A DNA stretch of 64,000 nt from DASQPA01 sp963757335 (lineage in GTDB: Bacteria; Acidobacteriota; Thermoanaerobaculia; Multivoradales; UBA5704), in the NCBI GenBank assembly GCA_963757335.1, contig CAVWRJ010000002.1:1-64000 (forward strand). The letters run 5' to 3'. Each line of letters begins with the position of its first letter. Position 1 is the stretch's first letter. Below the pieces are notes generated by a model. That model was not told where the DNA came from and ran no database searches. It saw nothing but the letters and a program-made list of their open reading frames with translations. The position numbers and the translations under genes are program-made. Of this stretch, positions 27,318-36,450 are shown piece by piece.

Positions 27318-29735
27318 TCAGTGGGCCAGAGAATCGGGACCGACCGGAGGTTCGGAGGCAGCCGCCTTGAACTTCCCCTTCGCCTTGGCGAACGGCGAGA
27401 TCGGTCCATCCAGGGCCAGGCGCAAGACCTCGTCCATCGATTCGACGAGGTGGAACTCCATGAGCCCGCGCACTTCCGCGGGGATCTCGTCCAGGTCCTT
27501 TTCGTTTTCGCGGGGGAGGATGATCTCGTTGATGCCACCGCGGTAGGCGGCGAGTACTTTATCCTTGATCCCTCCCACCGGCAAGACCTTGCCCCGGAGC
27601 GTGATCTCTCCGGTCATCGCCACGTCCTTCCTGACCGCGATCTGGGTGAGCGCCGAGATCAGGGCCGTGGCCATGGTGATCCCCGCCGAGGGGCCGTCCT
27701 TCGGGATCGCCCCTTCCGGTACATGCAAATGGACGTCCAGCGACTCGTTGAACTCGGGATCGATCCCCAGGAGGTCGGCCCGGCTCCGCAGGTACGAGAC
27801 CGCCGCCCGCGCCGACTCCTGCATGACGTCGCCGAGCTTCCCGGTGAGCGTCAGCTTGCCCTTGCCGGGCATCAGCCCGACCTCGGTCTCCAGGAGCTCG
27901 CCGCCGACCTCGGTCCAGGCGAGGCCGGTAGCGACCCCCACCTCGGACTCCTGGTTCTTGCGCCGCGAGCGGAACCGCGCCTTGCCCAGGAGCTCGCCGA
28001 TCATCTCGGCGTTCACGATGAGCTCCAGCCGCTTGCCCTCCTTGACCACCCGGCGGGCGATCTTGCGGCAGATCGAGGCTACCTCGCGCTCGAGGCTCCG
28101 CACCCCGGCCTCCCGGGTGTAGCTCTCGATGAGCACCCGGATCGCCTCGTCCTCGAAGCGGATCTTCTCGGTCGACAGGCCGTGATTCTTGAGCTGCTTT
28201 TTGACCAGGAACTGCTGGGCGATGGCGAGCTTTTCGTTCAGCGTGTAGCCCGAGAGCTGGATCACCTCCATCCGGTCCTTCAGGGGGGGCGGAATGGTGT
28301 GGGTGACGTTCGCCGTGGCGATGAACATCACCTTCGAGAGGTCGTAGTCGACATCCAGGTAATGGTCCATGAAAGAGTCGTTCTGCTCGGGGTCCAGGAC
28401 CTCCAGGAGCGCCGCCGACGGGTCGCCACGGAAGTCCATCGACATCTTGTCGACCTCGTCCAGGAGGAACACCGGGTTGACCGCGCCGGCCTTCCGCATC
28501 ATCTGGATGATCTGGCCGGGGAAGGCGCCGATGTAGGTCCGCCGGTGACCGCGGATCTCGGCCTCGTCGCGGACGCCGCCCAGAGAGAGGCGGACGAACT
28601 TGCGGCCGGTGGCGCGGGCGATCGACTTGGCGAGCGACGACTTGCCGACGCCCGGGGGGCCGACGAAACAGATGATCGAGCTCTTGGTCTGCCCCACGAG
28701 CTGGCGGACGGCGAGGAACTCTAAGATGCGGTCCTTGATCTTCTCCAGGCCGTAATGGTCCTCGTTCAAGACCGTCTCGGCCACGTCGATGTTCTTCTGC
28801 TCCTTGCTTCTCTTGCGCCAGGGTACCGAGACCAGCCAGTCGATGTAGTTGCGCGACACCGTGGCCTCGGCCGAGACCGGCGGCATGGCCTCCAGGCGCT
28901 TCAGCTCCTGGTCCGCCTTCTCCTTGACCTCCTTGGGGAGGCCCGCCTTCTCGATCTTCTCCTTGAGCTCGCTCATCTCGTCGGACTTGTCGTCCTTGCG
29001 CCCGAGCTCCTGATGGATGGCCTTGATCTTCTCGTTTAGGTAGTACTCCTTCTGGGCCTTCTCCATCTGCTTCTTGACCTTGACGTTGATCCGCTTGTCG
29101 ATGTTGATCTTCTCGATCTCGACGTCGAGCAGGTCGTGCAGCCGCTGCAACCGCTCATAGGGGTTGATCAGCTCCAGGAGCGACTGCTTCTCGGCGGTCG
29201 ACACCATGAGGTGGGCCGAGAGGATGTCCGCCACCCGATCGGGGTCATCGACCTTCAAGGTCGACATCAGCCCCTCGAAGGCGAGGTGGTGGGACATCTT
29301 GGCGTACTGCTCGAAGGCGGCGAGGACCTTCGAGAGATAGAGCTGCAGCTCCTCGCTCATCGGGTAGTGGAGCTCGAAGGTCTCCACCTCGACGTTCAAG
29401 GCACCGTCGGAGTCGACGACGTCGACGACGCGGCCGCGCTGCACTCCTTCGACCATCACCCGCACGTTGCCGTTCGGCAGCTTCAAGTTCTGGATGATGG
29501 TCGCGACGACACCCAGCTCGCAGATGTCCTCGCGGAGAGGATCGTCGATCCGGGGGTCCTTCTGGGCCGCCAGGAAAATCCGCTTGTTGGCGGTTCCTAG
29601 CGACTGTTCGAGCGCCCGGACGGAGCTTTCCCGGCCGACGATGAACGGCGCCATCATGTGGGGGAACACCACCATGTCCCGCAGGGGGACGAGGGGCAGG
29701 ATCTCGCGCTTCTTGGTAACGAACTGTGAACTCAT
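27318..29735 (-). CDS. lon: ATP-dependent protease La
   Basis: 805 residues, intact. It has the LON substrate-binding domain (LPLVPLRDMVVFPHMMAPFI). The AAA+ module has Walker A in CFVGPPGVGKSSLAKSIARA and Walker B in NPVFLLDEVDKMSMDFRGDP. The C-terminal protease domain has its catalytic Ser in PEGAIPKDGPSAGITMATAL and the Lys in the following LRGKVLPVGGIKDKVLAAYR. It degrades misfolded and regulatory proteins. It follows clpX by 54 bp in the conserved tig-clpP-clpX-lon order. Confidence 0.97.
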   Translation of the reverse strand: MSSQFVTKKREILPLVPLRDMVVFPHMMAPFIVGRESSVRALEQSLGTANKRIFLAAQKDPRIDDPLREDICELGVVATIIQNLKLPNGNVRVMVEGVQRGRVVDVVDSDGALNVEVETFELHYPMSEELQLYLSKVLAAFEQYAKMSHHLAFEGLMSTLKVDDPDRVADILSAHLMVSTAEKQSLLELINPYERLQRLHDLLDVEIEKINIDKRINVKVKKQMEKAQKEYYLNEKIKAIHQELGRKDDKSDEMSELKEKIEKAGLPKEVKEKADQELKRLEAMPPVSAEATVSRNYIDWLVSVPWRKRSKEQKNIDVAETVLNEDHYGLEKIKDRILEFLAVRQLVGQTKSSIICFVGPPGVGKSSLAKSIARATGRKFVRLSLGGVRDEAEIRGHRRTYIGAFPGQIIQMMRKAGAVNPVFLLDEVDKMSMDFRGDPSAALLEVLDPEQNDSFMDHYLDVDYDLSKVMFIATANVTHTIPPPLKDRMEVIQLSGYTLNEKLAIAQQFLVKKQLKNHGLSTEKIRFEDEAIRVLIESYTREAGVRSLEREVASICRKIARRVVKEGKRLELIVNAEMIGELLGKARFRSRRKNQESEVGVATGLAWTEVGGELLETEVGLMPGKGKLTLTGKLGDVMQESARAAVSYLRSRADLLGIDPEFNESLDVHLHVPEGAIPKDGPSAGITMATALISALTQIAVRKDVAMTGEITLRGKVLPVGGIKDKVLAAYRGGINEIILPRENEKDLDEIPAEVRGLMEFHLVESMDEVLRLALDGPISPFAKAKGKFKAAASEPPVGPDSLAH

Positions 29736-29789
29736 GTTTCTTTTGAGCTCTCCGGCTTGCCTGGCCAGCCCGTAGAAAAGCCTGCTCCG

Positions 29790-31025
29790 CTAACCCGCCT
29801 TCTTCAAGGTGATCGGCTGAGTCCGGCTGACGACGACATCCTCGTTGATCAGGCACTGCTTGATGTCGCGTTGAGAGGGGACGGTGTACATGAGGTCGAG
29901 CATCAGCTCTTCCAGGATGACCCTGAGGCCGCGGGCGCCGACGCTGCGCTTGAGCGCCTCCTTGGCGACCGCCACCATGGCCTCCGCGGTGAACTTGAGC
30001 TCCACCCCCTCGAACTCGAAGATGGTCTGGTACTGGCGAATGAGGCTGTTCTTGGGCTCCTGGAGAATGCGCACCAGGGCCTCCTCGTCGAGCTCCTCGA
30101 GCGTCGCCACGACGGGCAGACGGCCGACGAACTCCGGGATCAGCCCGTACTTGATGAGGTCCTCGGGGAGAACGTTCTCCAACGACTGCGTCGTGCGCCG
30201 CTCCTTCTTGCTCTTGATGTCGGCCCCGAAGCCGAGCGACTTCTCGTTCATCCGCCGCTCGATGAGCTCGTCCAAGGCGACGAAGGCGCCGCCGCAGATG
30301 AACAGGATATTGGTGGTGTCGATCTGCAGGAACTCCTGGTGGGGGTGCTTGCGCCCGCCCTGGGGCGGCACGTTGCACTGGGTGCCCTCGAGGATCTTCA
30401 AGAGCGCCTGCTGCACCCCCTCGCCCGAGACGTCTCGGGTGATCGAGGGGTTGTCACTCTTCCGGCAAATTTTGTCGACCTCGTCGATGTAGACGATGCC
30501 GCGCTGGGTCTTCTCTTTGTCGTTGCCCGAGGCCTGGTAGAGCTTCAGGATGATGTTCTCGACGTCCTCGCCGACATAGCCGGCTTCGGTGAGGGTCGTG
30601 GCGTCGGCGATCGTGAAGGGGACGGAGAGGAGCCGGGCGAGAGTCTGCGCCAGGAGGGTCTTTCCGGTTCCGGTGGGGCCGATGAGCAGGATGTTCGACT
30701 TCTGGAGCTCGACCTCGCCGTGCGACTTCTCGGCGAAGTCGATCCGCTTGTAGTGGTTGTAGACCGCCACGGCGAGCTTCTTCTTGGCCTGCTCCTGGCC
30801 GATGACGTACTCATCCAGCAGCGCCTTGATCTCCTTGGGCTTCGGCAGATTGGTGTCCTGCTGCTGCTCCAGCATGCGGTCTTCCGCGATGATGTCGAGG
30901 CAGATGTCGACACACTCGTCGCAGATGAAGACGGTCGGTCCGGCGATCAGCTTCTTGACCTCGCGCTGGCTCTTGTTGCAGAACGAGCACCTCAGGACCT
31001 CGTCGCCGCTGTCTTTCTTCGGCAT
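29790..31025 (-). CDS. clpX: ClpX ATPase subunit of Clp protease
   Basis: 411 residues. The N-terminal zinc-binding domain has C-x2-C (LRCSFCNKSQ) and C-x2-C (FICDECVDICLDII). Walker A is LLIGPTGTGKTLLAQTLARL and Walker B is GIVYIDEVDKICRKSDNPSI. SGEGVQQALLKILEGT follows (ClpX pore/sensor region). It unfolds tagged proteins for ClpP. It is 256 bp from clpP, with a probable terminator in the gap, so clpX may have its own promoter. Confidence 0.97.
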   Translation of the reverse strand: MPKKDSGDEVLRCSFCNKSQREVKKLIAGPTVFICDECVDICLDIIAEDRMLEQQQDTNLPKPKEIKALLDEYVIGQEQAKKKLAVAVYNHYKRIDFAEKSHGEVELQKSNILLIGPTGTGKTLLAQTLARLLSVPFTIADATTLTEAGYVGEDVENIILKLYQASGNDKEKTQRGIVYIDEVDKICRKSDNPSITRDVSGEGVQQALLKILEGTQCNVPPQGGRKHPHQEFLQIDTTNILFICGGAFVALDELIERRMNEKSLGFGADIKSKKERRTTQSLENVLPEDLIKYGLIPEFVGRLPVVATLEELDEEALVRILQEPKNSLIRQYQTIFEFEGVELKFTAEAMVAVAKEALKRSVGARGLRVILEELMLDLMYTVPSQRDIKQCLINEDVVVSRTQPITLKKAG

Positions 31026-31179
31026 TTCTCCTCCGTGGTGCGAACGGTGGACGGGATGGCCTGGATGCTAGGAGCGTACCCGACCCCTGTCAACTATGGA
31101 CACTAGAACAGGGGGTCCGGTTGAGGCTATTCCTCTACTGCTCCGCCAGGGCGTCAGCTCCGCCCCGATCTCTATGCAA

Positions 31180-31202
31180 TAAACCGGCCTCGTAAGACCG
31201 GC
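31180..31202 (-). terminator. probable intrinsic terminator after clpP
   Basis: On the minus strand CCGGTC, loop TTACGA, GGCCGG forms a 6-bp stem (one wobble pair) followed by TTTATT. It lies about 80 bp past the clpP stop and before clpX, which would separate tig-clpP from clpX-lon transcripts. Confidence 0.5.
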
Positions 31203-31281
31203 CCCGTTTTCTGGTCAACTCTACTTCAACAGTGTCACGAGGACGGCAGAATGCGCCATCTTCTTTTTCCTCGGCCGGTTC

Positions 31282-31884
31282 CTAGGCCGGGCCGGAACCG
31301 CTCCGGCGCCGCCCCATGACCCGGTCGGCGATGCCGTAGGTCACCGCTTCCTCGGAGGCCAGGATGCGGTCGCGCTCGGTGTCCTTGTGGATGTCCTCTT
31401 TGGTCTTGCCGGTGTGAAAAGCGAGGATCTCGTCGAGCTTGTCGCGCATCTGCAGCATGTCCTTGGCGTGAATCTCGATGTCGGTCTGCTGCCCCTGGAG
31501 CCCGAAGAGCGAGGGCTGGTGGATGAGCACCCGGCTGTTGGGCAGGAGCGTCCGCTTGCCCTTGGTACCGGCCGCGAGCAGCACCGCGGCCATCGAGGCC
31601 GCCTGCCCGACGCAGTAGGTCGCGACATCGGGCTTGATGTACTGCATGGTGTCGTAGATGGCGAGTCCGGAGGAGACCGAGCCGCCGGGCGAGTTGATGT
31701 AGAGCGAGATGTCCTTCTCGGGGTTCTCGGCTTCCAAGAAGAGCATCTGGGCGATGATCAGGCTGGCCACGTCGTCGTCGACCTGGCGGCCGAGGAAGAT
31801 GATGTTGTCCTTCAAGAGACGCGAGAAGATGTCGTAGGCGCGCTCGCCCCGGTTCGTCTGCTCGACTACCATTGGAATCAGCAT
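31282..31884 (-). CDS. clpP: ClpP peptidase subunit
   Basis: 200 residues. Catalytic Ser lies in CVGQAASMAAVLLAAGTKGK, His in NSRVLIHQPSLFG, and Asp in DIHKDTERDRILASEEAV. LYINSPGGSVSSGLAIYDTM is the family signature. It forms the proteolytic barrel served by ClpX. It lies 53 bp after tig on the same strand. The longer C-terminal tail (MGRRRSGSGPA) is typical of small variation in the family. Confidence 0.97.
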   Translation of the reverse strand: MLIPMVVEQTNRGERAYDIFSRLLKDNIIFLGRQVDDDVASLIIAQMLFLEAENPEKDISLYINSPGGSVSSGLAIYDTMQYIKPDVATYCVGQAASMAAVLLAAGTKGKRTLLPNSRVLIHQPSLFGLQGQQTDIEIHAKDMLQMRDKLDEILAFHTGKTKEDIHKDTERDRILASEEAVTYGIADRVMGRRRSGSGPA

Positions 31885-31937
31885 AACGGTCTCTGTTCTC
31901 CTACCTGTCTTTTAGGTTCCGGCCTCAGGTTCCGGCC

Positions 31938-33254
31938 TCAAGCTCCGGCCTCGCCGGCCTCACCGGCGTCCTCGGATGTGGGGAGAGTCTCGCTCTCCTC
32001 GCCGAGCAGGCGGCGGACGGTCTTGTCGCGGCGCAGCTGCGCGCGGAGGTTCGGCAGGCGTCCGTTCTCTTCGAGCGAGCGGCGCAGCTGGGACGTCGAG
32101 GTGTTCTGGGCGCGGGCGAGGAGGGCCAGCGCCCCCTCGAACTCCGCGTCGGAGACTTGGATCGACTCGGCCTCGGCGATGGCGTCCAGGAGGAGCCGGG
32201 CGTGCACCCGCCGCTCGGCGACCGGGTTCATCTCCTCGGCCACCCGCTCCCAGTCGAGACCGGCGCGGTTGGGGTCGACCCCCTGGCGCGCCAGCGACTC
32301 GGCTTCGTCGCGGACCATGCGCTCGACCTCCTGGCGGACGACCCCGACCGGCAGCTCGAACGGATGGCGCTCGCGGAGCTGGTCCAAGAGCGCCGCGTAG
32401 CGCTGCTCGCGCCGGGCGTTCGCCTTGTTCTCCTTGAGGCGGGCGACGACCGCCTCGCGGAGCTCGTCGAAGGACTGCCATTCGGGATTGATCTTGGCGG
32501 CGAAGGCGGCGTCGAGCGGCGGCAGGTCCCGCTCCTCGATCGCCTGGACCTTGACCCTGAAGAGGTGCTCGTGCGCCTCGCTCTCCTCGCCGTGCCCCTC
32601 GACCTGGTGGGTGAAGGGCGCCTCCTCGCCGACCGACAGGCCGCGGAGCGCGCTCGACAGCTCCTCCGGAGCCCGCTTGTCGCCGACCTCGACCTCGAGC
32701 GGCTGGGCCGGTCCCTCGGTCCCGTCATGCCGGGTCTCGAAGACCTCGGCGGTGACCTTGTCGCCCAGCGCCGCGGGGCGCTCGACGGGAACCCACAGGG
32801 CGGCCTGCTTGCGGAGACCCTCGATCGTGTCGTCGATCTCCATGGTGCCGGGATCGACCGGCGGGTCGGGCAGATTGAAGTCGGCGATGTTCTTGAGCTG
32901 GATCTCCGGCCGGGTCTCGACCGAGGCGGTGAAGGTGAGCGGGGAGCCGGGGATCAGATCCTGGACCTCGTCGACCTCGGGCGGCAGGAGAGGGTCGATG
33001 GCGCTCTCCGTCTGCGCCTGCTGCCAGTACTTGGGGAGCAGGCGTTCGACGACCTCCTGGTCGATGTCCTTCTGGAAGCGCCGCCGCACCAGCTCCTGCG
33101 GCACCTTGCCCTGGCGAAAGCCGGGGATCTTCACGCGGTGCCCATACTCCTTGACGACCCGCTGGATCTCGGCCTCGACCTCGGGCGCCGGCACCTCCAC
33201 CTTCAGCTGCTTCTTGCAAGGACCCACGTCCTCGATGGATACGACCACGCTCAT
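31938..33254 (-). CDS. tig: trigger factor chaperone
   Basis: 438 residues from ATG 33254 (MSVVVSIEDVGPCKKQLKVE). The open frame extends upstream into the tRNA-Leu gene, so the internal ATG is chosen. The ribosome-binding signature is IPGFRQGKVPQELVRRRFQK. A PPIase-like domain covers about 160-250 (LGDKVTAEVFETRHDGTEGP). The C-terminal helical arm ends in an acidic tail (SEDAGEAGEAGA). It binds nascent chains at the exit tunnel. It is first gene of the tig-clpP block, right after two tRNAs. Confidence 0.95.
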   Translation of the reverse strand: MSVVVSIEDVGPCKKQLKVEVPAPEVEAEIQRVVKEYGHRVKIPGFRQGKVPQELVRRRFQKDIDQEVVERLLPKYWQQAQTESAIDPLLPPEVDEVQDLIPGSPLTFTASVETRPEIQLKNIADFNLPDPPVDPGTMEIDDTIEGLRKQAALWVPVERPAALGDKVTAEVFETRHDGTEGPAQPLEVEVGDKRAPEELSSALRGLSVGEEAPFTHQVEGHGEESEAHEHLFRVKVQAIEERDLPPLDAAFAAKINPEWQSFDELREAVVARLKENKANARREQRYAALLDQLRERHPFELPVGVVRQEVERMVRDEAESLARQGVDPNRAGLDWERVAEEMNPVAERRVHARLLLDAIAEAESIQVSDAEFEGALALLARAQNTSTSQLRRSLEENGRLPNLRAQLRRDKTVRRLLGEESETLPTSEDAGEAGEAGA

Positions 33255-33269
33255 AGTCTTTTCATCCTC

Positions 33270-33358
33270 TGGTGCGAAAGAGGGGACTCGAACCCCCAAC
33301 CCGATCGCTCGGGACTAGATCCTAAGTCTAGCGCGTATACCAATTCCGCCACTTTCGC
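33270..33358 (-). tRNA. tRNA-Leu (anticodon TAG)
   Basis: Class II tRNA with a long variable arm. The acceptor stem GCGAAAG pairs with CTTTCGC, the discriminator is A and CCA is encoded. The anticodon stem CTAGA/TCTAG encloses loop CTTAGGA, giving TAG, which reads CUA leucine codons. The T arm contains GGTTCGAGTCC. It sits 15 bp upstream of tig and is probably co-transcribed with it. Confidence 0.95.
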
Positions 33359-33399
33359 AGACCTGGCTGAACCTGGAGAAGGGGTTATCGGAAGAGTGA

Positions 33400-33475
33400 T
33401 GGTGAGCCGCGGAGGAATCGAACCTCCAACCCGCAGATTAAGAGTCTGCTGCTCTACCAATTGAGCTAGCGGCCC
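33400..33475 (-). tRNA. tRNA-Lys (anticodon CTT)
   Basis: 76-nt cloverleaf. The acceptor GGGCCGC pairs with GCGGCTC (one G-T pair), discriminator A, CCA encoded. The anticodon stem-loop CAGACTCTTAATCTG gives CTT (lysine, AAG codon). The T loop is GGTTCGATTCC. It lies 41 bp upstream of tRNA-Leu on the same strand, so a tRNA-Lys-tRNA-Leu-tig transcript is likely. Confidence 0.95.
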
Positions 33476-33548
33476 GTTGCAACTGAATCATACCCGAGGG
33501 TTGGAACCGAGGACAAGAGCCATTCTCCCATCCGCCCCCCTCGCCAAG

Positions 33549-33785
33549 TCAAATCCGACCACCCTGCACGAAGTGGACCACTTCCAGTCGATCGCCCGCA
33601 TGAAGCGCCCGCGCACCGTACAGGTCGCGCGGCAGGATGTCGCCGTTCAACTCGACGGCGACGGTCCGCGGGTGCCGTCCCAATCCGGAAAGCAGATCGA
33701 GGACGGTCGAACCCGGAGCGAGGCTCTGCGGCTCTCCGTTGACGACGATCGAGAGGGTGTTCTCCCGCAGCTCCAGCTCCGGCAT
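33549..33785 (-). CDS. thiS: ThiS-like sulfur carrier protein
   Basis: 78 residues from ATG 33785 (MPELELRENTLSIVVNGEPQ). It has the beta-grasp pattern VVNGEPQSLAPGSTVLDLLS and VAVELNGDILPRDLYGARAL, then HAGDRLEVVHFVQGG. ThiS carries sulfur as a C-terminal thiocarboxylate for the thiazole of thiamine. Here the di-glycine is followed by Arg-Ile before the stop, so it is not terminal as the chemistry needs. Either two residues are trimmed or there is an indel at the end. No thiG or thiF is adjacent. A longer start at 33827 is possible but lacks similarity. Confidence 0.8.
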   Translation of the reverse strand: MPELELRENTLSIVVNGEPQSLAPGSTVLDLLSGLGRHPRTVAVELNGDILPRDLYGARALHAGDRLEVVHFVQGGRI

Positions 33786-33848
33786 GGCGGCTATGGTAAC
33801 GCACCTCGCGGACGGGGCATTCCCCACCAGCGCCCCACCAGCGGTCCC

Positions 33849-34883
33849 CTACAACAGCTGCTTCAAGCTCCGCCCGGCCGATCACCGAGACCGCGGTGAT
33901 GATGAGGGCCGCGGTGCCGCGGGTGAGCTGGGGGATCTCGAAGGCGAGCGCCAGGGCGCCCTCGTCGTCGGTGCGGCCGGCGGCGAGCATCCTGGGCTCG
34001 GCAGCGGTCGAGATCATCTTGACCGAGACCTGGGCTCCAGAGATCGGCTGGCCGCTCTTGCTCGAGCTGGCGCGGAGGGCGACCGCGGCCGGCTGGCCGA
34101 GGGTGAGCTGGGCGTCGCCTTCGAGGAAGAGGAGGAGCTGCTCCTGGTCGGCCTCGCTCGTCAGGTATTCGAGAATCACCTGGTCCAGGCTGCGCTCGGG
34201 AGCCCTGGCTGCCGCGAGCACCGAGCCCGTGGGCCGCGCCACCACTGGCGCCGGAGGTGAAGCCGGAGCCGGCGGCGTTGCCAGTGCCGCCGGTGCAGCC
34301 GGTGCCGCCACGGCGACCTGGGGGGCGGACAGGGCCGGCGGCGCTGACGGATCGCCGACGGCACTGGCGGCGCTTGCGGCGTCGCTGGCAGGACGGGGAG
34401 CGGCGCCGAGGTGGTGATCCTGGGGGATGCCGGCACGGCCGCCGATGCCGCCGATGCTGGCGATACTGGCGATGCTGGAGATACCGGCGACGCCTGCATG
34501 TCGGCGGGGACCGCCATGGGGCCGACCGAGATCGGCGATATGGGCGACATCGGCGACATCGGCGACATCGGCGTCTGGGGGTTGACCGTCCCCTGCCGGC
34601 CGGTCTGGCGCCCGGCGGAGAGCGAGAGGAGCTTCTCGTCGAACTTGCCGATCCGGATGGCGGCGATCATCGTCCGGTGCTGGTGGTCCATGAGGGCGAT
34701 GACGGCCTTGTCGTCCTTGCCCTGGGCCAGGAGCTCGGCGTAGCTCGCCCGCTTGCTCGCGAGGACCTGCCCGCCCACGTAGACGAGGCTCTCGATAAAG
34801 GGGTTCGAGGCCCCCTTGTCTTCCGTCTGGACGTGGAAGACCACGTCGTTGTGGCGGACATCGGTGTTGTAGCCGGTGTTCAT
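33849..34883 (-). CDS. conserved hypothetical protein with Pro/Ser/Ala-rich linker, frameshifted
   Basis: The N-terminal domain is MNTGYNTDVRHNDVVFHVQT followed by VYVGGQVLASKRASYAELLA and ALMDHQHRTMIAAIRIGKFD. A repetitive linker follows (MSPMSPMSPISPIS; SPVSPASPVSPAS). The frame is lost near 34350. The C-terminal domain has YLTSEADQEQLLLFLEGDAQ and an Ig-like carboxypeptidase-regulatory pattern (RASSSKSGQPISGAQVSVKM, AAGRTDDEGALALAFEIPQL). A second one-base shift near 33860 would give the natural end AELKQLL and stop at 33849. Function unknown; the N-terminal domain looks like a filament or secretion-related sensor but I cannot name it. Confidence 0.6.
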
Positions 34884-35036
34884 ACGCGGCGCATGGCGAA
34901 AGGGTCGGCGGACACGAGAGTGCCGCGATTCTAGAAACCGGGGGTCTCAGGGTCAAGCGACGACCGGCTCCCCCGGTTTTGCCCTGACTACCCCGAACGC
35001 GGACTCATTCTAGGGGAGTTTACCCTCCGCGGTGGA

Positions 35037-35064
35037 TTTTGGGCCGAAGGACTTGGGCTACAAT
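35037..35064 (+). promoter_or_regulatory. putative moaA promoter
   Basis: TACAAT at 35059-35064 is a good -10 hexamer. About 17 bp upstream lies TTTTGG (35037-35042), a weak -35. Transcription would begin near 35071, just ahead of the probable riboswitch. Supported only by hexamer match and position. Confidence 0.4.
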
Positions 35065-35080
35065 AGGCTCGTGGACGGCC

Positions 35081-35205
35081 CTCCGAGCCTGTCCCCATCC
35101 TCCCCGGGGATCCGGCGGAGGGGCAGGCCGATAGGGTGGCCGGGGAAACCTGGTCGCCTCCCGTGCTTGGAAAGGTGGGCCGAGGCGGTGCCTCGCGGCG
35201 CCGCG
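35081..35205 (+). promoter_or_regulatory. probable molybdenum-cofactor (MOCO) riboswitch
   Basis: Leader of moaA. The order CTCCGAGCC (35081), then a GC hairpin (CCCCGGGGATCC region), a CCGGGGAAACCTGG stem-loop, then GTCGCCTCCCG, GGAAAG and GGTGCC resembles the conserved blocks of the MOCO RNA motif found upstream of moa genes. It lies 54 bp before the moaA ATG, so it would act on transcription or initiation of moaA. The match is by memory of the consensus, not by a covariance search. Confidence 0.5.
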
Positions 35206-35258
35206 CTCGGCTGTCTTTTCGATGGTTTTCGAAGCCGGGCGGGCCGCGAGGAAACCGT

Positions 35259-36390
35259 ATGAGCCACCTCTATCAGATCGGAAGCGCCCCCTTTCAGGGC
35301 GCAGTTGGAAGCGCCCCCTCCTCTTCTCTACCCGCACCCGTTCGCCCTCTCCCGGCCGGCCTGCCGAGCTACGATCCGGCGACGGAGAGCCGGACCCGGC
35401 TCGTCGATGCCTTCGGCCGGCGCCTGACCTATCTCCGCGTCTCGGTCACCGACCGCTGCAACCTGCGCTGCACCTACTGCCTGCCGGAGGACGCCGAGTT
35501 CCCCTTTGGGGACCGCGACTTTCTCTCCGCCGGAGAGATCGAAACCATGGTCGGCGCCCTCGTGCGGCTGGGGATCGACCGGGTGCGGCTGACCGGCGGT
35601 GAGCCGCTCGTGCGCAGGGACATCCTGGAGATCGCCCGCCGGGTGAAGGCCCTCCCCGGGGTGCGGAACCTCGCCCTCTCGACCAACGGCACCGAGCTCG
35701 CCCGCCTGGCGCCGGCGCTCAAGGAAGCCGGGGTCGACCGGGTGAACATCAGCCTCGACACCCTGGACCCCGAGCGCTTCAAAGAGATCACCCGCCGCGG
35801 CGACCTCGCCCGGGTCTGGGAGGGGGTGGAGGCGGCGCTCGACGCCGGCCTCGACCCGGTCAAGCTGAACGCCGTCCTGACCGGCGAGGAGAGCCTGGAC
35901 GGATGCCGACCGGCTGGTCGCCTTGACCCTCGACCGGCCGCTCGCGGTCCGCTTCATCGAGATGATGCCGACCGCCTCCAATCAACGTCCCGGACATCCG
36001 GGGGCCGGCCGCCTCCCCACCTGCGACGACATCCGGCAGCAGATCGAGGCCCGCTTCGGGCCGCTCGCCCCCGACGAGCCCGAGTTCCGCACCGGGCCGG
36101 CCAAATCCTTCCGGCTCGCCGGAGCGGCCGGCACGGTCGGCTTCATCACCCCGCTCTCCCACACCTTCTGCGCCGAGTGCAACCGGCTCCGCCTCTCCGC
36201 CCGCGGCGAGCTCCGGCTCTGCCTCTTCGCCGAGCGCAACTATCCGCTGCGCCCCTGCCTGACCGCCGCCGATCCCGCCGCCGCCCTGGAGGCGGAGATC
36301 CTCCGGGTGCTCGAGGAGAAGCCCGCCGAGCACATGCTCGCCCAGGGGGACTACGGCAACCTCGTGAGCTTCATGGAGATCGGGGGGTAG
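35259..36390 (+). CDS. moaA: GTP 3',8-cyclase (molybdenum cofactor), frameshifted
   Basis: Radical-SAM enzyme converting GTP to the cyclic precursor of molybdopterin. VSVTDRCNLRCTYCLPEDAE carries the CxxxCxxC cluster. RLTGGEPLVRRDILEIARRV is typical. One extra G near 35900 (after VLTGEESLD) breaks the frame. It resumes as DRPLAVRFIEMMPT and includes the second cluster (FCAECNRLRLSARGELRLCL). The end FMEIGG keeps the C-terminal GG required for activity. About 376 residues when repaired. A GAGG ribosome site precedes ATG 35259. The N-terminal about 50 residues are a low-complexity extension. Confidence 0.88.
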
Positions 36391-36450
36391 GGGCCGCACG
36401 GGCGGACCGTGTACACTTCCGAGCCATACCCCCGACCTGGGAGACGAGAG

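Noticed and set aside
33255..33299. Longer trigger factor start (MGVRVPSFAPEDEKT...)
   Set aside because: It reads into the tRNA-Leu gene. The internal ATG at 33254 gives the normal family start.
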